DNA of 64,000 nucleotides from assembly GCA_934045905.1 (NCBI GenBank), contig OW203762.1, forward strand, positions 14,044,345 through 14,108,344, read 5' to 3'. The notes under the pieces are model-generated. The model did no database searches. It was not told where the DNA came from and was given only the letters and a program-made list of their open reading frames with translations. Made by a program: the position numbers and the translations under genes. This stretch comes from Leuctra nigra. Taxonomy: Eukaryota > Arthropoda > Insecta > Plecoptera > Leuctridae. Below are positions 1 to 11,800 of the stretch, piece by piece; position 1 is the stretch's first letter, and every line of letters begins with the position of its first letter.

Positions 1-896
1 AGTGTAAACATAACTTTAAAATGGTTTTAAAATAGGGAATGGACTATTTTTGTGCAAATTCTTATATTTCATAATTTGGTCATCCTAGACCACATAACGC
101 TGTATTACCCGAAGGTCATTTTCAACTTTTAATTCGTTCAATATTACGTTATCTGCAAATTTCCTACGCTATTTACAGATAGTGTAGTCTAGCACCAGAA
201 TTATATGTAGGTAAACCTGGAGTCAAAACTAAATTCAAGTCAACGTTATTTGCAGATAGTGAAGTATTGCTTTGGAATTTACCATGTTTAATCTGTCTTT
301 AGAAATACAACTTGAGAAGAATGTTAGTTCAATACTGCACTCTCTGCAAATAACGTTGTATTGAACAATAAATTTACCTATTAATTAATATTGCCAATTA
401 TAATAATCCAATCAATATTTTGAAAAGTACGTAATGCGTATTTCTGTTGCGACTAATTACATAAAAATAATGATATTATTTAACTGTTATTCTGATTTGT
501 TAGCCGATTTTGAAATATTAAAACGTCGTTTCTCAACAATGAAGTTTTGCAGATAACGCAGTCTTGAACTGGGGGGACGCTATGTTGCCATCAAATGGGG
601 TTGTTGGATACAAACGTTCTTTAAATTTCCTGACTGTTTTGTATATTTATCCAGCTTTCAGTAGGTACATACTACATAGTACTTAGTGGCTACATTGGTT
701 ACGAAATTAAATTATTTCCTGAATCCTGACCCTCACCTGCAGTAATCTTACATTTATATTTTTATATTTATAATTCTGATTGCAGTGTGTGATCACGCTT
801 AAATTGTGCTCCGTGTATTTTTATGTATTCCTTTCAAATAATAGCAAAATCAGTATGAGTGTTAATAGATTTGATTGGATAATGAGGTTTTGTCGG
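1..896. other. AT-rich intergenic sequence, no gene seen
   Basis: I see no convincing coding exon or RNA gene here. The sequence is AT-rich with scattered short similarities around the words gcagatagtg and gcaaataacg, such as near 177, 250 and 350, which suggest decayed repeat sequence. Confidence 0.5.
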
Positions 897-2120
897 TAGT
901 GATGTGGATTTTACCGTAAATTTTATTCTCGGTAAATTTACCGTCAGGCGGTAAATTTTTTTATTTTTGTCTAATTCAGGAATCGTGCTATTGGCTCTTA
1001 AAGTAATTGTTTTAAAAGTGTTTTGGGGGTGCCAAATGTGTAGTAAGTGATCAGCAAATGAAGGGGATGGCGTGGTTCTTCCAAGTGATTTCTTTTTGCA
1101 TCGTTTGGTCTTCACACTCTAAAATTTAATAAAATGTAACACTTGCACATAATTAAAGCTCAATAAATTAAATAGTGCCATAGTTACTGCCCCTGTTACA
1201 CTCTCAAAACGTCATTTATTACATATTATAATTAACAATATTTATTTATCGAATTTAACGTTTTGAAGATGTACAATGTACCTACCTCAAGTCATAAGCT
1301 ATAATATTATCTGCAAGTTTTGTGTCCACATAAATTATATGGGTGTAGACATATCCAACAATACACTTTGAAGAACCATTTGCTTCCCCTTATCTTCCCC
1401 AGGTCTCTTACAGTCATTTCCAAGTTGCAATTTAAATAATACCTTCATTTAAAACAAATCATACAAATTTTGCATTTTTGTTTATATTTTGAATATTTGC
1501 ACACTTCTCTGCTATGAAACCAAAGAAAATATAATGAAGAAACACTTCTAGGGAAATCAAGTACAATTTAACTAAGTACTCTACCTACAGAAAATGAAGA
1601 TAAAATGAAATAAAATAATAGATAAAATTAACTTATTAAGTAAGTAGTATTCATGAAATAAAATTAACATTTTCTGCATACCTCTACCTACAAAATCGAC
1701 ATTGGTCAACATTTCACTTTGGTATAGGTACCAATTAAAAAAACATAACAAATTCAAATTCATAAAACTTATGTATGAACACCTACAAATCAACATGGAC
1801 TACATTTCACTTTACTGTGAGGTCTGCTTGATATCCCTGAAAGTATTTCCCTACTATTTCCTTGGTTTCACATCAGAGAATGTGTGCAATAGGTACATTG
1901 TATAATGCAACATTTTAATGATATTCACTAGATCCCTCCACTTATCATTTAAAGTGTAAATTTCACTGTTTTCTTGACCTATGCACTTGGCTGATTCCAT
2001 AGAATATAATGATGATAATTTTGAAAATTTTACCATGGTAAAATTTATTTGGTAAATTTATGGTAAATTTACCTGACCGGTAAATTTACCTGACCGTAAA
2101 TTTACCGACTCACATCACTA
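897..2120. mobile_element. Non-autonomous hAT-like element with perfect 8-bp TSD
   Basis: The element begins TAGTGATGTG and ends CACATCACTA, a perfect 10-bp terminal inverted repeat. It is flanked on both sides by the same 8 bp, TTTGTCGG (889-896 and 2121-2128). An 8-bp target duplication is the hallmark of hAT transposases. Both ends carry subterminal repeats of GGTAAATTTACC-type palindromes. The 1.2-kb interior is AT-rich and encodes no recognisable transposase, so it would need a transposase supplied in trans. Assignment to hAT is inferred from TSD length and TIR style only. Confidence 0.75.
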
Positions 2121-2414
2121 TTTGTCGGTATCCCATGTGAAGAAAATAAAATGAAATATAGAGTTCATACCTACCTTATATGTTTTGGCATGTGCCTTGG
2201 ATAAAATGAACAATAAATCAATCAGTTTATAATAAAATGTTGTTAATATCTTGTATATTAGCCAAATTTTCAATACCTATCCTGTTCTCCCGCCTCAATT
2301 TTAAAAATACAACTATATTTTAATTACAATTTACATTATCATTGTTTCTGCGTCAAGGATTCTCATTGTTTATATACCTAGTATAGCACCAAGTAGGTAT
2401 AACCATATAATTGA

Positions 2415-3335
2415 GTGAGCGAAGCGAGCGTCTCCTTTTGACTCTTTTGACACGGACCTCTGTTTTTTTTTTTTGTTTTTTTTTGTTTTTGTTTTTGGCT
2501 GCTAAATGGAGCGATAGAAATCGCACCGTTTCACCGATCGACCTGAAATTTTGCACACATGTAGAGACAACCTTCTCTGTTTACTGACCCCTTTTTTTTT
2601 GAAATCTATCAATTGGTTAAAATTTAAATAAACATCTCCTGATAGGCTGAAAAATGAAAATGGACTTCGACAAATGTGATCAACCTTATATTTTGCATGG
2701 TCATTAAGACCAACATTGTCTCTTATTTTACAAATGTTCAGCCAAATCGTCCCATTGGTTAAAATTTAAAAAATATTTCATGTGCTTTTTGCAATTTAAA
2801 CCAAAACCGTTTGACCGATCAACTTAAAAATTTGCATGGTCATCGGGTCCAACATTATCTGTATTTTTGACAATTTTCAGACTAAACTGTGTTTAAATTC
2901 AACAGTTATTGACAGTTTACGGATATTTTGCGTGTTGGCTGTCATATTTCTCGAATTTCACATTTCACGGCATCTTCGGATCTTCACTTCAAGGTTGTTA
3001 GAGCAGAAACTTTCAAACGTATATTATTATGAAACTGATATGACCGTTTAAATATTTTTTGAAAGAGATTCTGTGATTTTTGTAAATTAACAAGGAATCG
3101 TTCAATCATAAAGGTTCAATCGATCAATTTAAAACTTTGCGTGGTTATTGGGACCAATATTTTAGGAATTGTTGGAAATTTTCATACAAGTCTGTGACGA
3201 AATTCAAGAATTATTGGCTTTTAAGGACATTTTCGATAAACAGAATTTCGGTTCGAGGTATTGCGCGTATCAGTGCTCGCTCATCAACACGTTACTCAGA
3301 GCGTTTTCCTAGTATAGAACAGTTATCATTTATCA
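2415..3335 (+). repeat. Dispersed repeat family with atttTGCA(T/C)GGTCAT motif
   Basis: This copy starts near gagcgaagcgagcgtctcc and contains several diverged internal units of the form 'accgtttgaccgatcaactt...ttttgcatggtcat'. It ends with a block like gctcgctcatcaacacgtta followed by cagagcgttttc. Related copies are at 26,090-26,405, 41,097-41,532 and, in the opposite orientation, 48,395-48,655. No protein is encoded. Confidence 0.55.
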
Positions 3336-3860
3336 GTTTTTATGCAGGACATTTTCGTGATTTATATTAGATGGATGAAAAATATAACTCCCAGGATAGT
3401 GCAAAAAAAACATGTATCAATTCATTCAATAATCTTTTTTTAATTCCCATAACATTATTATTGATTTTGATTTAAATTTGGGCTTCTTTAGGGATGTTAT
3501 TTTTTACTTCTAAAAGCCAAATTATTAACAAAGACAAAAGGGAAGTTTTCCAATATTTAATTTTTTTCCAAATATATTTCATGTCAAATTCCTTTTGTCT
3601 AATCTAACGGATATGCAGAACATATTGCATTACTCTCATGGGATTCCTCGTACCAAATAAATTAACAATTATATCGTACGCCATCCAAACATTGTATTTT
3701 CTTCTTGTATTCCTACCCCAAATAATTTGTTTCCGCCCACGATTTTAAATAGCACCGCCATCTATAGTACAATAATGATAATGATATATGACTGACAGAA
3801 CGTCACACCTGGTTTAAAAGGCAGTGTATTATTATTTCACAGCAACGAACGGACTTCAGC
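3336..3860 (+). promoter_or_regulatory. Upstream region of the ANKRD49-like gene
   Basis: AT-rich sequence without an ORF. The last 60 bp before the start codon contain a TATA-like tttaaaag (about 3814-3821) and a pyrimidine-rich stretch with tcacag, compatible with a core promoter and short 5'UTR. This is inferred from position; no element is decisive. Confidence 0.3.
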
Positions 3861-6800
3861 ATGTCTTCAGACGAAGAAACTGATGGTTTTGATGAAAGTA
3901 TGGTAGCTACAATGCAGAATATGATGAATTCATCGAATTATCCATCTGCACAAGTTAGTGGGTGGGATGATGACGACGAAGGCGTTGAAGAAGACAAGGA
4001 TCCCCATGGTGAGATTTAACATAACCTCCAAAACTGTCAAAATATTTACTCTTCAAAAATCACATAGAATTACATTCTTGATTGTTGCTGCTTGGCAAAT
4101 GGTGAAGATGGTGAATGAATGATTCACAGCCGTCTGTATACTCGTCGCTCGTCCCTCCCTCCTCCTGTGAGCTGCCTGTCGTCTGAGTAGTTCCTCACCT
4201 GCCGTCCCGGGATGGGGTCACTTCCGTCGCTTGGTTATTTAAATGCGCGATGGTAGTGACCCCATCCCGGGACGGCAGGTTTGGAACTACAATTGCTTCT
4301 CAGACAGGCAGCTCACGAGGAGGAGGAACGAACGACGAGTAAACAGCCGGCTGTGGACTGATTGATTTGGTAGGTACCTATTTGGTAAAATATAATGCTG
4401 AAGTTGTGACAAAAGTTATGGATTTGCAGTGTTTAGCAATGAGCTCTGAAACATGGAAGCATAGACAGATGCAAAGCAAAGTCATTGTGCATAATGATTT
4501 TTCCTTTTTTTTATATGATAACTTAACTTTAACTTTGCAACGTTAACGTTAACTTTGAATACATCAAATATTAGAAAATATTCGTTTGCATATTTCTTGA
4601 ATGGACATTATTGTTGATTAGAGAGTCCACAAAAGGAAATACTCTGGGCAGCTGAAAATGGAAAAATGGATGTGGTACAGAAATTGATCGAGAGTGACCC
4701 AGACCTACTTCACGTTCGAGATTGGAATGGCTACAGTCCGCTACATCGAGCATGCTACAACGATCATCTAGATGTAGTTGCTGTGAGTACGAAACTCAAC
4801 AATGTGTGACTGAGACTATTCTTGAATCAGTTGTGACTTGTGATAGAGTGTGAGAAATAGGGTTGTTGAACAAAAACTATTTTTTTATACAGTTAGGTTC
4901 TTAACTAATTATCTATATTTACCAAGTGTGCAAAATGCAACAGCTGGTGTATTGTACACACACCACGGTTCCTTTAAAATCACCGAGGTAACATCTAGCG
5001 GGTTTCAGTGTGACCTCGAAGGGGTTGAATGAGTGACTGTTCAAGTCTGCAGTTGGGCCAGAGAGACTGACCAGGTTGGGGGGTAAAGTTGGTGAGTTGT
5101 TGTAGGACTCCAATCCTGTAACGTCATTAAAAAATTAAAAGAATTTAAAATATAATTAAAACAAAATAATAAATAATGTAAGTTTAGATTGGCTTACTTT
5201 ACATTTCAAAGAAAATTTGGTTTCATGGGCATCTCCAGAGTGTAAAACTACAGCTAGGTATACCTATCTGTTGGATAGCTGTTTGTTACATTCTTTTTTT
5301 CCACAAAACTTCAACTTTTTTCAGCAGAACATGTTACGTGATGCTGATGACAATTGTTTTTGTGTTGCCCTTGTTTGTGTCAAGTCAAGAAGCCAACAAG
5401 TATTCTTATTTCCTCCCTCAGTATCTGCTGGCTAAAGGAGCCAATGTTGCGGCTCAAACCGAAGACAAATGGCAGCCACTGCATTCTGCATGCCGATGGA
5501 ACAACGTGCGATGTGCTGCTAAGCTTCTGCAGAACGGAGCAGACGTGAATGCCAGTACCAATGGAGGCAAGTAACGGCCTATAGTATTGATTGGAATTAT
5601 TCAAAGGAATTACCAATCCCTCGTGGGGTAAAATCGTAACTACATTTTTAGACTCAGGCATTCATAGTGTTGGGATTTTTCATGAATTTTTTTTTGTGAA
5701 AATTTGCATGAAAATTTTCATTATTTTAAATCCTGAGGAAGATAATTTTTTTTTAATTTTCTGGTAGGTGCACCAACATTTTTAAACGTATTTCTATCAC
5801 GCATAATAATGTAACACACCTCCATTAATACTTCACAAAATAAAACAATTGAAAATATGCTAAAAGGTCCTCTGTAAATGAGTATTTTCATAAAAATTTT
5901 CAACAGGTCTTGAAAATTTTCACTTTGAAAATGTTCAAGTTCCAACACTAGGCATTCAGAGTCAAGTTAGAGTATTACCACTGAGCCAAGTTGATGCATC
6001 TTTTGTTTAGCATGAGAGTAATTATGGCGTTTTTGCCTGGCCGCACTGAGCCGCCTAGGTATGCACTTGATTTGAAATTTGCATTGAGTTTTGTATGGTG
6101 ACGTCACTTCAGTGCAACCCCAGTGCAGCCAGTCGAAAACGCCATTAGCTACATGAAGTCAAATTAACGACCTTCAATTCTTGATTAAATATTTATCTAC
6201 TTCTTGGAAGGAAAATAATTGTAGGTACAAGACCAAACAAGTCCTAGTTGACCAAACAAACTTAGGTATTTATAAGTAGGTATACCTATGTATCTGTGAT
6301 CAGGAAACCTATTGTGGTATCAGTGTTTCATGTTGTATTGGCTCATTTTGAGGAATTTGCAGACATTGAATGGGAACTTGATATTTTTTAGGTGTCGGTA
6401 GGTAAATGAGAACATTTTAATGCTACATTATTAGTGACAGATGTAATAACAGAAGAAACCCAGATTACCAAATGGCTTGCAACCTATTTCCTACAAATTA
6501 CAATGTAGAATCAGTTGTTGCATGCCTACACAACTGTCACTTCAATCATATACTTATAATATCCCCACAGAACGGGTACAAAAGATATGCACGTTTAAGT
6601 TTTTGAAACCTATGCTTGATCTATGCGAAAGGCTTTACTTCATGTAGGGCTAAATGTGCAATCTTGGTGTGTGTTTGTTAGACTCGTAAATTACTCATTC
6701 ATTTCACATTGAGCCTTGACGCAGGGAGATATTATTTATTACAAATAGTCAATATTTTTTCACATTAATTTAAATATATATGAATTGCATGAAATTAAGT

Positions 6801-7600
6801 ACAAGTAATAAATTGACACATTTTTTATATTGATTTATTTTCTATCTTGATCGGATATGAGATTTAAAGATTAAAACACGGGACACACTGTCAAGTTACA
6901 CTCTCCTTTTTCGATCAATGACCGATTAGCAGAGAGTAAGCTAATGTGACAGCTGAAGTTCTAGTCATAAAATAGGATTTTCTGCGTCTTTGCCTATCTA
7001 CATACTCCAAATTTAACCCATTGGCGTAATTTGGCGAAAACAACTCGCTATATTTGTGGTTGCCATTCTGTAGTTTGACAAGGGAATCTCGCCAGTTCCA
7101 GTTTTCCCACTTGTATTAAAAAATCTATGACAAATATTCAAGATTGATAAATGTTATGGCAATATTTATTATTTATATGGAGTTCTATGTAGGTACGTAC
7201 ATTTAATAATTAAATCCTCATTTCCAGAAGAAAAAAATCATACTCCAATGGGTTAATGTGCCGCCTTTGAACAGTGGCATAGCATTGGAGTATTGCACGG
7301 TTACATACTGACTTGAAGGCAACAAATCTTTACATTGCAGTTGATACTATTTCTATTTTGTTGTTTTATTTGGTTTTATCACCAAATATTAACAAAAATC
7401 ATTTTTCAGGACAAACACCTCTCCATTTGGCAGCAATCAACAGCTATGCTAAAGAAACACTGCAGTTACTACTAATCAATCCCTCGATCGACGCCACAAT
7501 GAAGAACAACATGAACGAGACAGCAGGAGACATCGCCAAACGTTCCGGCCGCCACTTTCACCTCTTCGAAATGGTCGAGCCGTGTATGAACGAGATTTGA
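3861..7600 (+). CDS. Ankrd49: ANKRD49-like ankyrin repeat protein
   Basis: Four coding exons join in phase: 3861-4008, 4622-4782, 5422-5566 and 7410-7600, giving 214 aa (human ANKRD49 is of similar size). Residues 1-49 form an acidic low-complexity N-terminus rich in D/E. Four ankyrin repeats follow (roughly 55-84, 86-118, 119-151 and 152-185), with the diagnostic phrases GYSPLHRACYNDHLD, WQPLHSACRWNN and GQTPLHLAA. The C-terminal part (NNMNETAGDIAKRSG...FEMVEPC) closely parallels vertebrate ANKRD49. The family is linked to transcriptional activation and germ-cell differentiation in mammals; the insect role is unknown. Introns 1 and 2 are GT-AG. Intron 3 uses a GC donor (AG|GCAAGT), and only this choice keeps the frame. 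Intron 1 carries a foldback element. The stop codon lies 12 bp from the stop of the convergent WDR83 gene. Confidence 0.9.
4125..4355. mobile_element. Foldback/MITE-like element in ANKRD49 intron 1
   Basis: Two arms of about 100 bp (4125-4222 and 4255-4355) are inverted copies around a 32-bp spacer. The innermost part, cctgccgtcccgggatgggg, is perfect, and the outer parts differ at scattered sites and small indels. It has no coding capacity. A clear target-site duplication was not found. Confidence 0.6.
5567..7409 (+). other. Intron 3 of ANKRD49, GC-AG type
   Basis: This 1.8-kb AT-rich intron begins with GCAAGT and ends with atttttcag. It contains a 122-bp inverted-repeat element (6024-6145) and otherwise no recognisable gene. 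Confidence 0.6.
6024..6145. mobile_element. Small MITE-like inverted repeat
   Basis: The left end atggcgtttttgcctggc and the right end gccagtcgaaaacgccat are imperfect inverted copies of about 24 bp, enclosing about 75 bp that includes tgacgtca. The size and structure suggest a MITE remnant. Confidence 0.4.
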
Positions 7601-7612
7601 AGAGGTCAACGA

Positions 7613-8527
7613 TCATTCGTCATCTTCCAACGACCCGGGGTTGCCCCACAACTTTATGTGCCCACCGGAGGCAGACAGGAGGAAGGGTTTTGAAGGATGC
7701 GGACTCAAGGAATGTACAACCTGATTACGATATGCATCGTGCTCAAGACGGTTTTTACAGGACGCAGTAACGAGGTCCCAGCACCATATAGATCCATCTG
7801 TTGAGCCAGATAATACGTGTCCGTCTTGATTATCTACGCAGCTTTCGATGGCGTAGTCTCCCGTTTTGTGGCCTGTGTATTCGCTGAGCAGTTCACCCGT
7901 GTCTTTGTCGAGAAGCCGCACGTTACTGTCCGAACCACCGGCTAGAATGCACTGACTATCGCGAGTGTAGCTAACGCACAAGACTGGTTGGCCGACGAAA
8001 TCTGTTATCATCTCGCCTGTTCTAATGTCATATCGGCGGATCCTGCAGTCGAAGGATCCGGACAAAATCTCGTGGTCTGTAACTTGAATTGATGATATGC
8101 CGTCTTTCGCATCTTTCAATATTTGTATCGGCTCCTGTTTGCGACTTCGAATGTCCCAACACATGATTGTGTTGTCCTGCGATCCTGATATTGCAACTGA
8201 AGATTCTTCGTTATATCGAATACAACTAATTCTACTCGCATGACCTCGCAACCTACGTGTTGGTAGACCAGTGCTGACGTCCCAAACGATCACGGACTTG
8301 TCCATTCCTCCAGAGACAATTTGACTGTTATCGCATGAACCACAAGCATCAAGAACTTCGTCACCATGACCCCCATACGTTTTAAGAAGAATTGATTTAT
8401 GTGGATTCCATAATTTGATTTTTCTGTCCGAGCCACAAGTCAAGCAATACGAACCATCAACATTAAACCGCACTGCTCGAACAGCTCCTTGATTACAATC
8501 GATAGTTTGCAGACAATCAAAATTCAT
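7613..8527 (-). CDS. Wdr83: WDR83/MORG1 WD40-repeat protein
   Basis: An intronless 304-aa ORF, close to the human 315 aa. It starts MNFDCLQTIDCNQGAVRAVR, and the block AVRAVRFNVDGSYCLTCGSD is nearly identical to vertebrate WDR83. Seven WD repeats are visible at roughly 12-50, 53-88, 95-131, 137-173, 175-212, 218-256 and 265-298, with IKLWN, VIVWD, IMCWD, RRYD, RLLDKDTGELL, WCWDL and IKLWG strand ends. WDR83 (MORG1) is a seven-bladed propeller known as an ERK-pathway scaffold and a spliceosome-associated protein. The ATG (8525-8527) faces the ClpP gene 274 bp away. The stop is 12 bp from the ANKRD49 stop, so the 3'UTRs are expected to overlap. The codon composition is clearly richer in GC than the flanks. 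Confidence 0.95.
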   Translation of the reverse strand: MNFDCLQTIDCNQGAVRAVRFNVDGSYCLTCGSDRKIKLWNPHKSILLKTYGGHGDEVLDACGSCDNSQIVSGGMDKSVIVWDVSTGLPTRRLRGHASRISCIRYNEESSVAISGSQDNTIMCWDIRSRKQEPIQILKDAKDGISSIQVTDHEILSGSFDCRIRRYDIRTGEMITDFVGQPVLCVSYTRDSQCILAGGSDSNVRLLDKDTGELLSEYTGHKTGDYAIESCVDNQDGHVLSGSTDGSIWCWDLVTASCKNRLEHDAYRNQVVHSLSPHPSKPFLLSASGGHIKLWGNPGSLEDDE

Positions 8528-8801
8528 GTTATATCTATGTTATTTTGTAAAGTTATTAAATAATTAAATTAGAGTGGATTCAATATAATATTTAATAGGA
8601 AATAATCCTGAATCTGGACAAGTTGTTCCTGCACGGTTTATAATTTAACCTACAATTTAGGTCAGCTGTTGGTTTGGTTTTCAACAACACGGAATGGAAA
8701 GTAAGTCCTTTTCATTTCATACAAAATTCTTGTTTAGAAGGCGCTCGCCGATTGCCGAATGACATTTTTTGTAGTTCTTTGTACAAAATAACTGGTAAAA
8801 A
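8528..8801. promoter_or_regulatory. Probable bidirectional promoter of WDR83 and ClpP
   Basis: The two start codons are divergent and separated by 274 bp without another gene. The core is AT-rich with no obvious TATA box for either direction. Shared promoter use is inferred from geometry alone. Confidence 0.4.
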
Positions 8802-11800
8802 ATGAATTCAGTGACACGAATTTTGGTAAATCCTTATTTCTCTCTTTGTATTTAATAGTTTTTAACCTTTTAGATGATCAGCTGTTACAATGTTTTATGC
8901 AATTTCAAGACAATGGGTCAAACTGACATTTCATTCCCGTAATTTTTAGGTTATAAACTTGTTTTCAAGAGTCTTCTGTCAGTTATAGAATCGGAATTTG
9001 TTATTATAATCGTATCTAGGTAGGTACTTACAAATTTACCATCTAGATACTACCAACCAGCATTTAATTTTCGCTGTCCATTATATCGTTCTAAATAATT
9101 CTCTTTTGCAGATCTAGGCTACCTACTACCTACCTACTTCCAAAGTTCCAGTCAAATAGAGGACAGGATGCTTGGTTGTTTTCTTGTACCTACCAATGTG
9201 ATTTCATTCTGGTTTTTCAGGGATCTTTACATCGCAGTGCTAAGTGTAATATATTTAAAAATCAAAACCTCTTTCATACGAGCATCCAGAGCAATGTACC
9301 GCTGGTCCCCATTGTGATCGAGCAGACTGGAAGAGGAGAGCGAGCATACGACATATTTTCCCGGCTATTAAAAGAGAGGATAATATGCGTCATGGGACCT
9401 GTACGTACCTATCTACTTAGACCTGATATGCCTTTAACTACCTACAACTTATAAAGGCCTCTGCAACCAGAACAGGATTTGCACTAAATGACGTGCAACC
9501 TATCTGCAATTCATAGCATGACAATATTAAGCCTTCAGTGTAATACCGCTAAGGTTGCTAGACATTCATCGGTATTAATAACTCGTGGTAAAAATGTGTA
9601 GTACCTACTGGCCAGGGTGTATGAACTTGTTAGGTGATTGTATGCCGTTTCTCTACAATGCGGCAATGTGGTCAGAAGTATACAGGCTCAGCTTTTCAGA
9701 ACAGGACATTAAGAAAATCTCTCTTTTGTAGATTTCCGACGAGCTGTCATCGTTGGTTGTCGCCCAGCTGCTGTTCCTGCAGTCTGAAAGCAGCAAGAAG
9801 CCCGTGCACATGTACATCAACAGTCCGGGAGGCAGTGTGACGGCTGGTCTCGGTATCTACGACACGATGCAATACATCCTGCCACCTATTGCCACCTGGT
9901 GAGTCGAGACACAGTACTCATGCCATCTTGCAGAACATTAGCTATCGACCGGTGGCATTAGCCTATAGCTGTGGATCATTTCATGATCACTGATGTGGTT
10001 TAGCGTCATAGAAGTTAGTAATCATGAGTCATGGCTGGTGGGATTACCATTGAACATTGTGGGATAGAAATTTAGAGGCAGCTCAATCCTTGTAGGATCG
10101 ACCAACTCAAATTAGATTTAACTATCAATATTGATTGAGATTGCTCCATTAGGATTCATTGAATTTGGATTTGTAAACCCATGTCTTTTTCCAATTAATT
10201 TTTTTAGTGTTTTGACAAGCTTAGGGAAGGAAGTTTCTTACCTACTTATTTTGTTTTGTAGGGAACATTAATAATTAGGTACATATCAATTTGGATCGTA
10301 TTCAAGCTAACTTTTAGGTAAATTCAGAAATCAGTTACCAAAACGAATTAGTCCAAATTTGGAAGAATTTGCAAAGTTCTTGGCATTTTATTCTTTGCTA
10401 ATCCTAGGTCAAAACTTAATAACTGCAGAATGTCCATCTAAAGAACCGTGTTGTCTGGTAGGTGTGTGGGTCAGGCGTGCAGCATGGCGAGTCTCCTGCT
10501 AGCGGCTGGCGCACCCGGCATGCGACATTCCCTCCCCAACGCCCGCATCATGATCCACCAGCCGTCGGGAGGCGTCCAAGGTCAAGCCACAGACATCCAG
10601 ATCCAGGCCGAGGAGATCATCAAACTGAAGAAGCAGATCAACGGGCTGTATGTGAAGCACACGGGGCTCTCGCTAGAGAGGATAGGTCAGTTCAATCTGC
10701 CATGATGATCTTATTGAAAAAATGCAGCTAAAACTAAGTTAGACTTTTTATATTTTTTTATTATTATTTGGGGTTAACTTTGCACTGTTCTGCAGCGAGG
10801 CTAATGGCGACGGATGAATGATTGTGATGATGATTGGGAGATGATGGTGAAGAATAGGTAAGGATGATAGGTGGGAAGGAGACGGTCATGGCCTATTAGT
10901 AGGGTACCTTCCCAACATGTGCCACTCGCTGAGGGAATACCACAAAAATACCACAGTCAGGAAGGACGGCCGCGGGAATCGAACCTGGGACTCCGGAATA
11001 CAAGTTCAGAGCGTTACCACTCAGCCATACATGTCAGCCATAGCCATAGACTTTCTATCGTTGCTCTTGTTATCGATTGAAATGTTAAGACAGAGTTGTA
11101 TTTGTGTTACGGGCACTTGTAAATGTGTAGGTAGTACCTAACTGCTAGAGTGGGTAGAGTGAGTAGAGTGTCATCATCCTTGCTCTTCTCACTTTTGTGT
11201 ATTCTCACGCCTTTTTGTATGGGTTCTATTCACATTTCCTCATGATAAGTGTAACGTGACACTTTTGTTTCGACATCTAGATAGTAACAAGACGAACACC
11301 GTTCTTCAAAGTGTTTTTTTTTTTCTTCACTCTTTAGACCAACAGAATTTTTAAACATTAAATAGTAACACTAGGGGTGTGCGAATATTCGAAAATTTCG
11401 AATACTTCGAAAATATTTGGTTCGAATATTCGATTCGGTATTCGAAAATAATGTATTCGAAATTTCGAATACTTCGAAAATTTTCGAATAGTTCATATCT
11501 TTTAATTCAAAATTATCCCGCCATTTCTCATATGGGAGTGTTTTTCAATGCTGCCAACTGCTGCAAAGTCTAAAACTCCAACCGAAAATAGTCATGGCCG
11601 CCATTTTGATTTCGAGGGAATATTATTTGTAGGTTATTGTTCCTCCAGGTAGACCTTCCAGAGTGAATGGAAAACACAGCCTTGTATACTTAAGATGAAT
11701 AGTGTATCCACTGAACGCATTTAACATTGGGCCGAATGTAGATGATTTTGGGCGGCGAGTTTGATTGTCTCTCGATCGCAGCGCTAGTCTGCGCTGCGGT

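Noticed and set aside
8691..8698. ATGGAAA followed by GTAAGT as ClpP first exon
   Set aside because: Its phase does not fit exon 2: joining it gives a stop after a few codons, whereas the ATG at 8,802 joins correctly.
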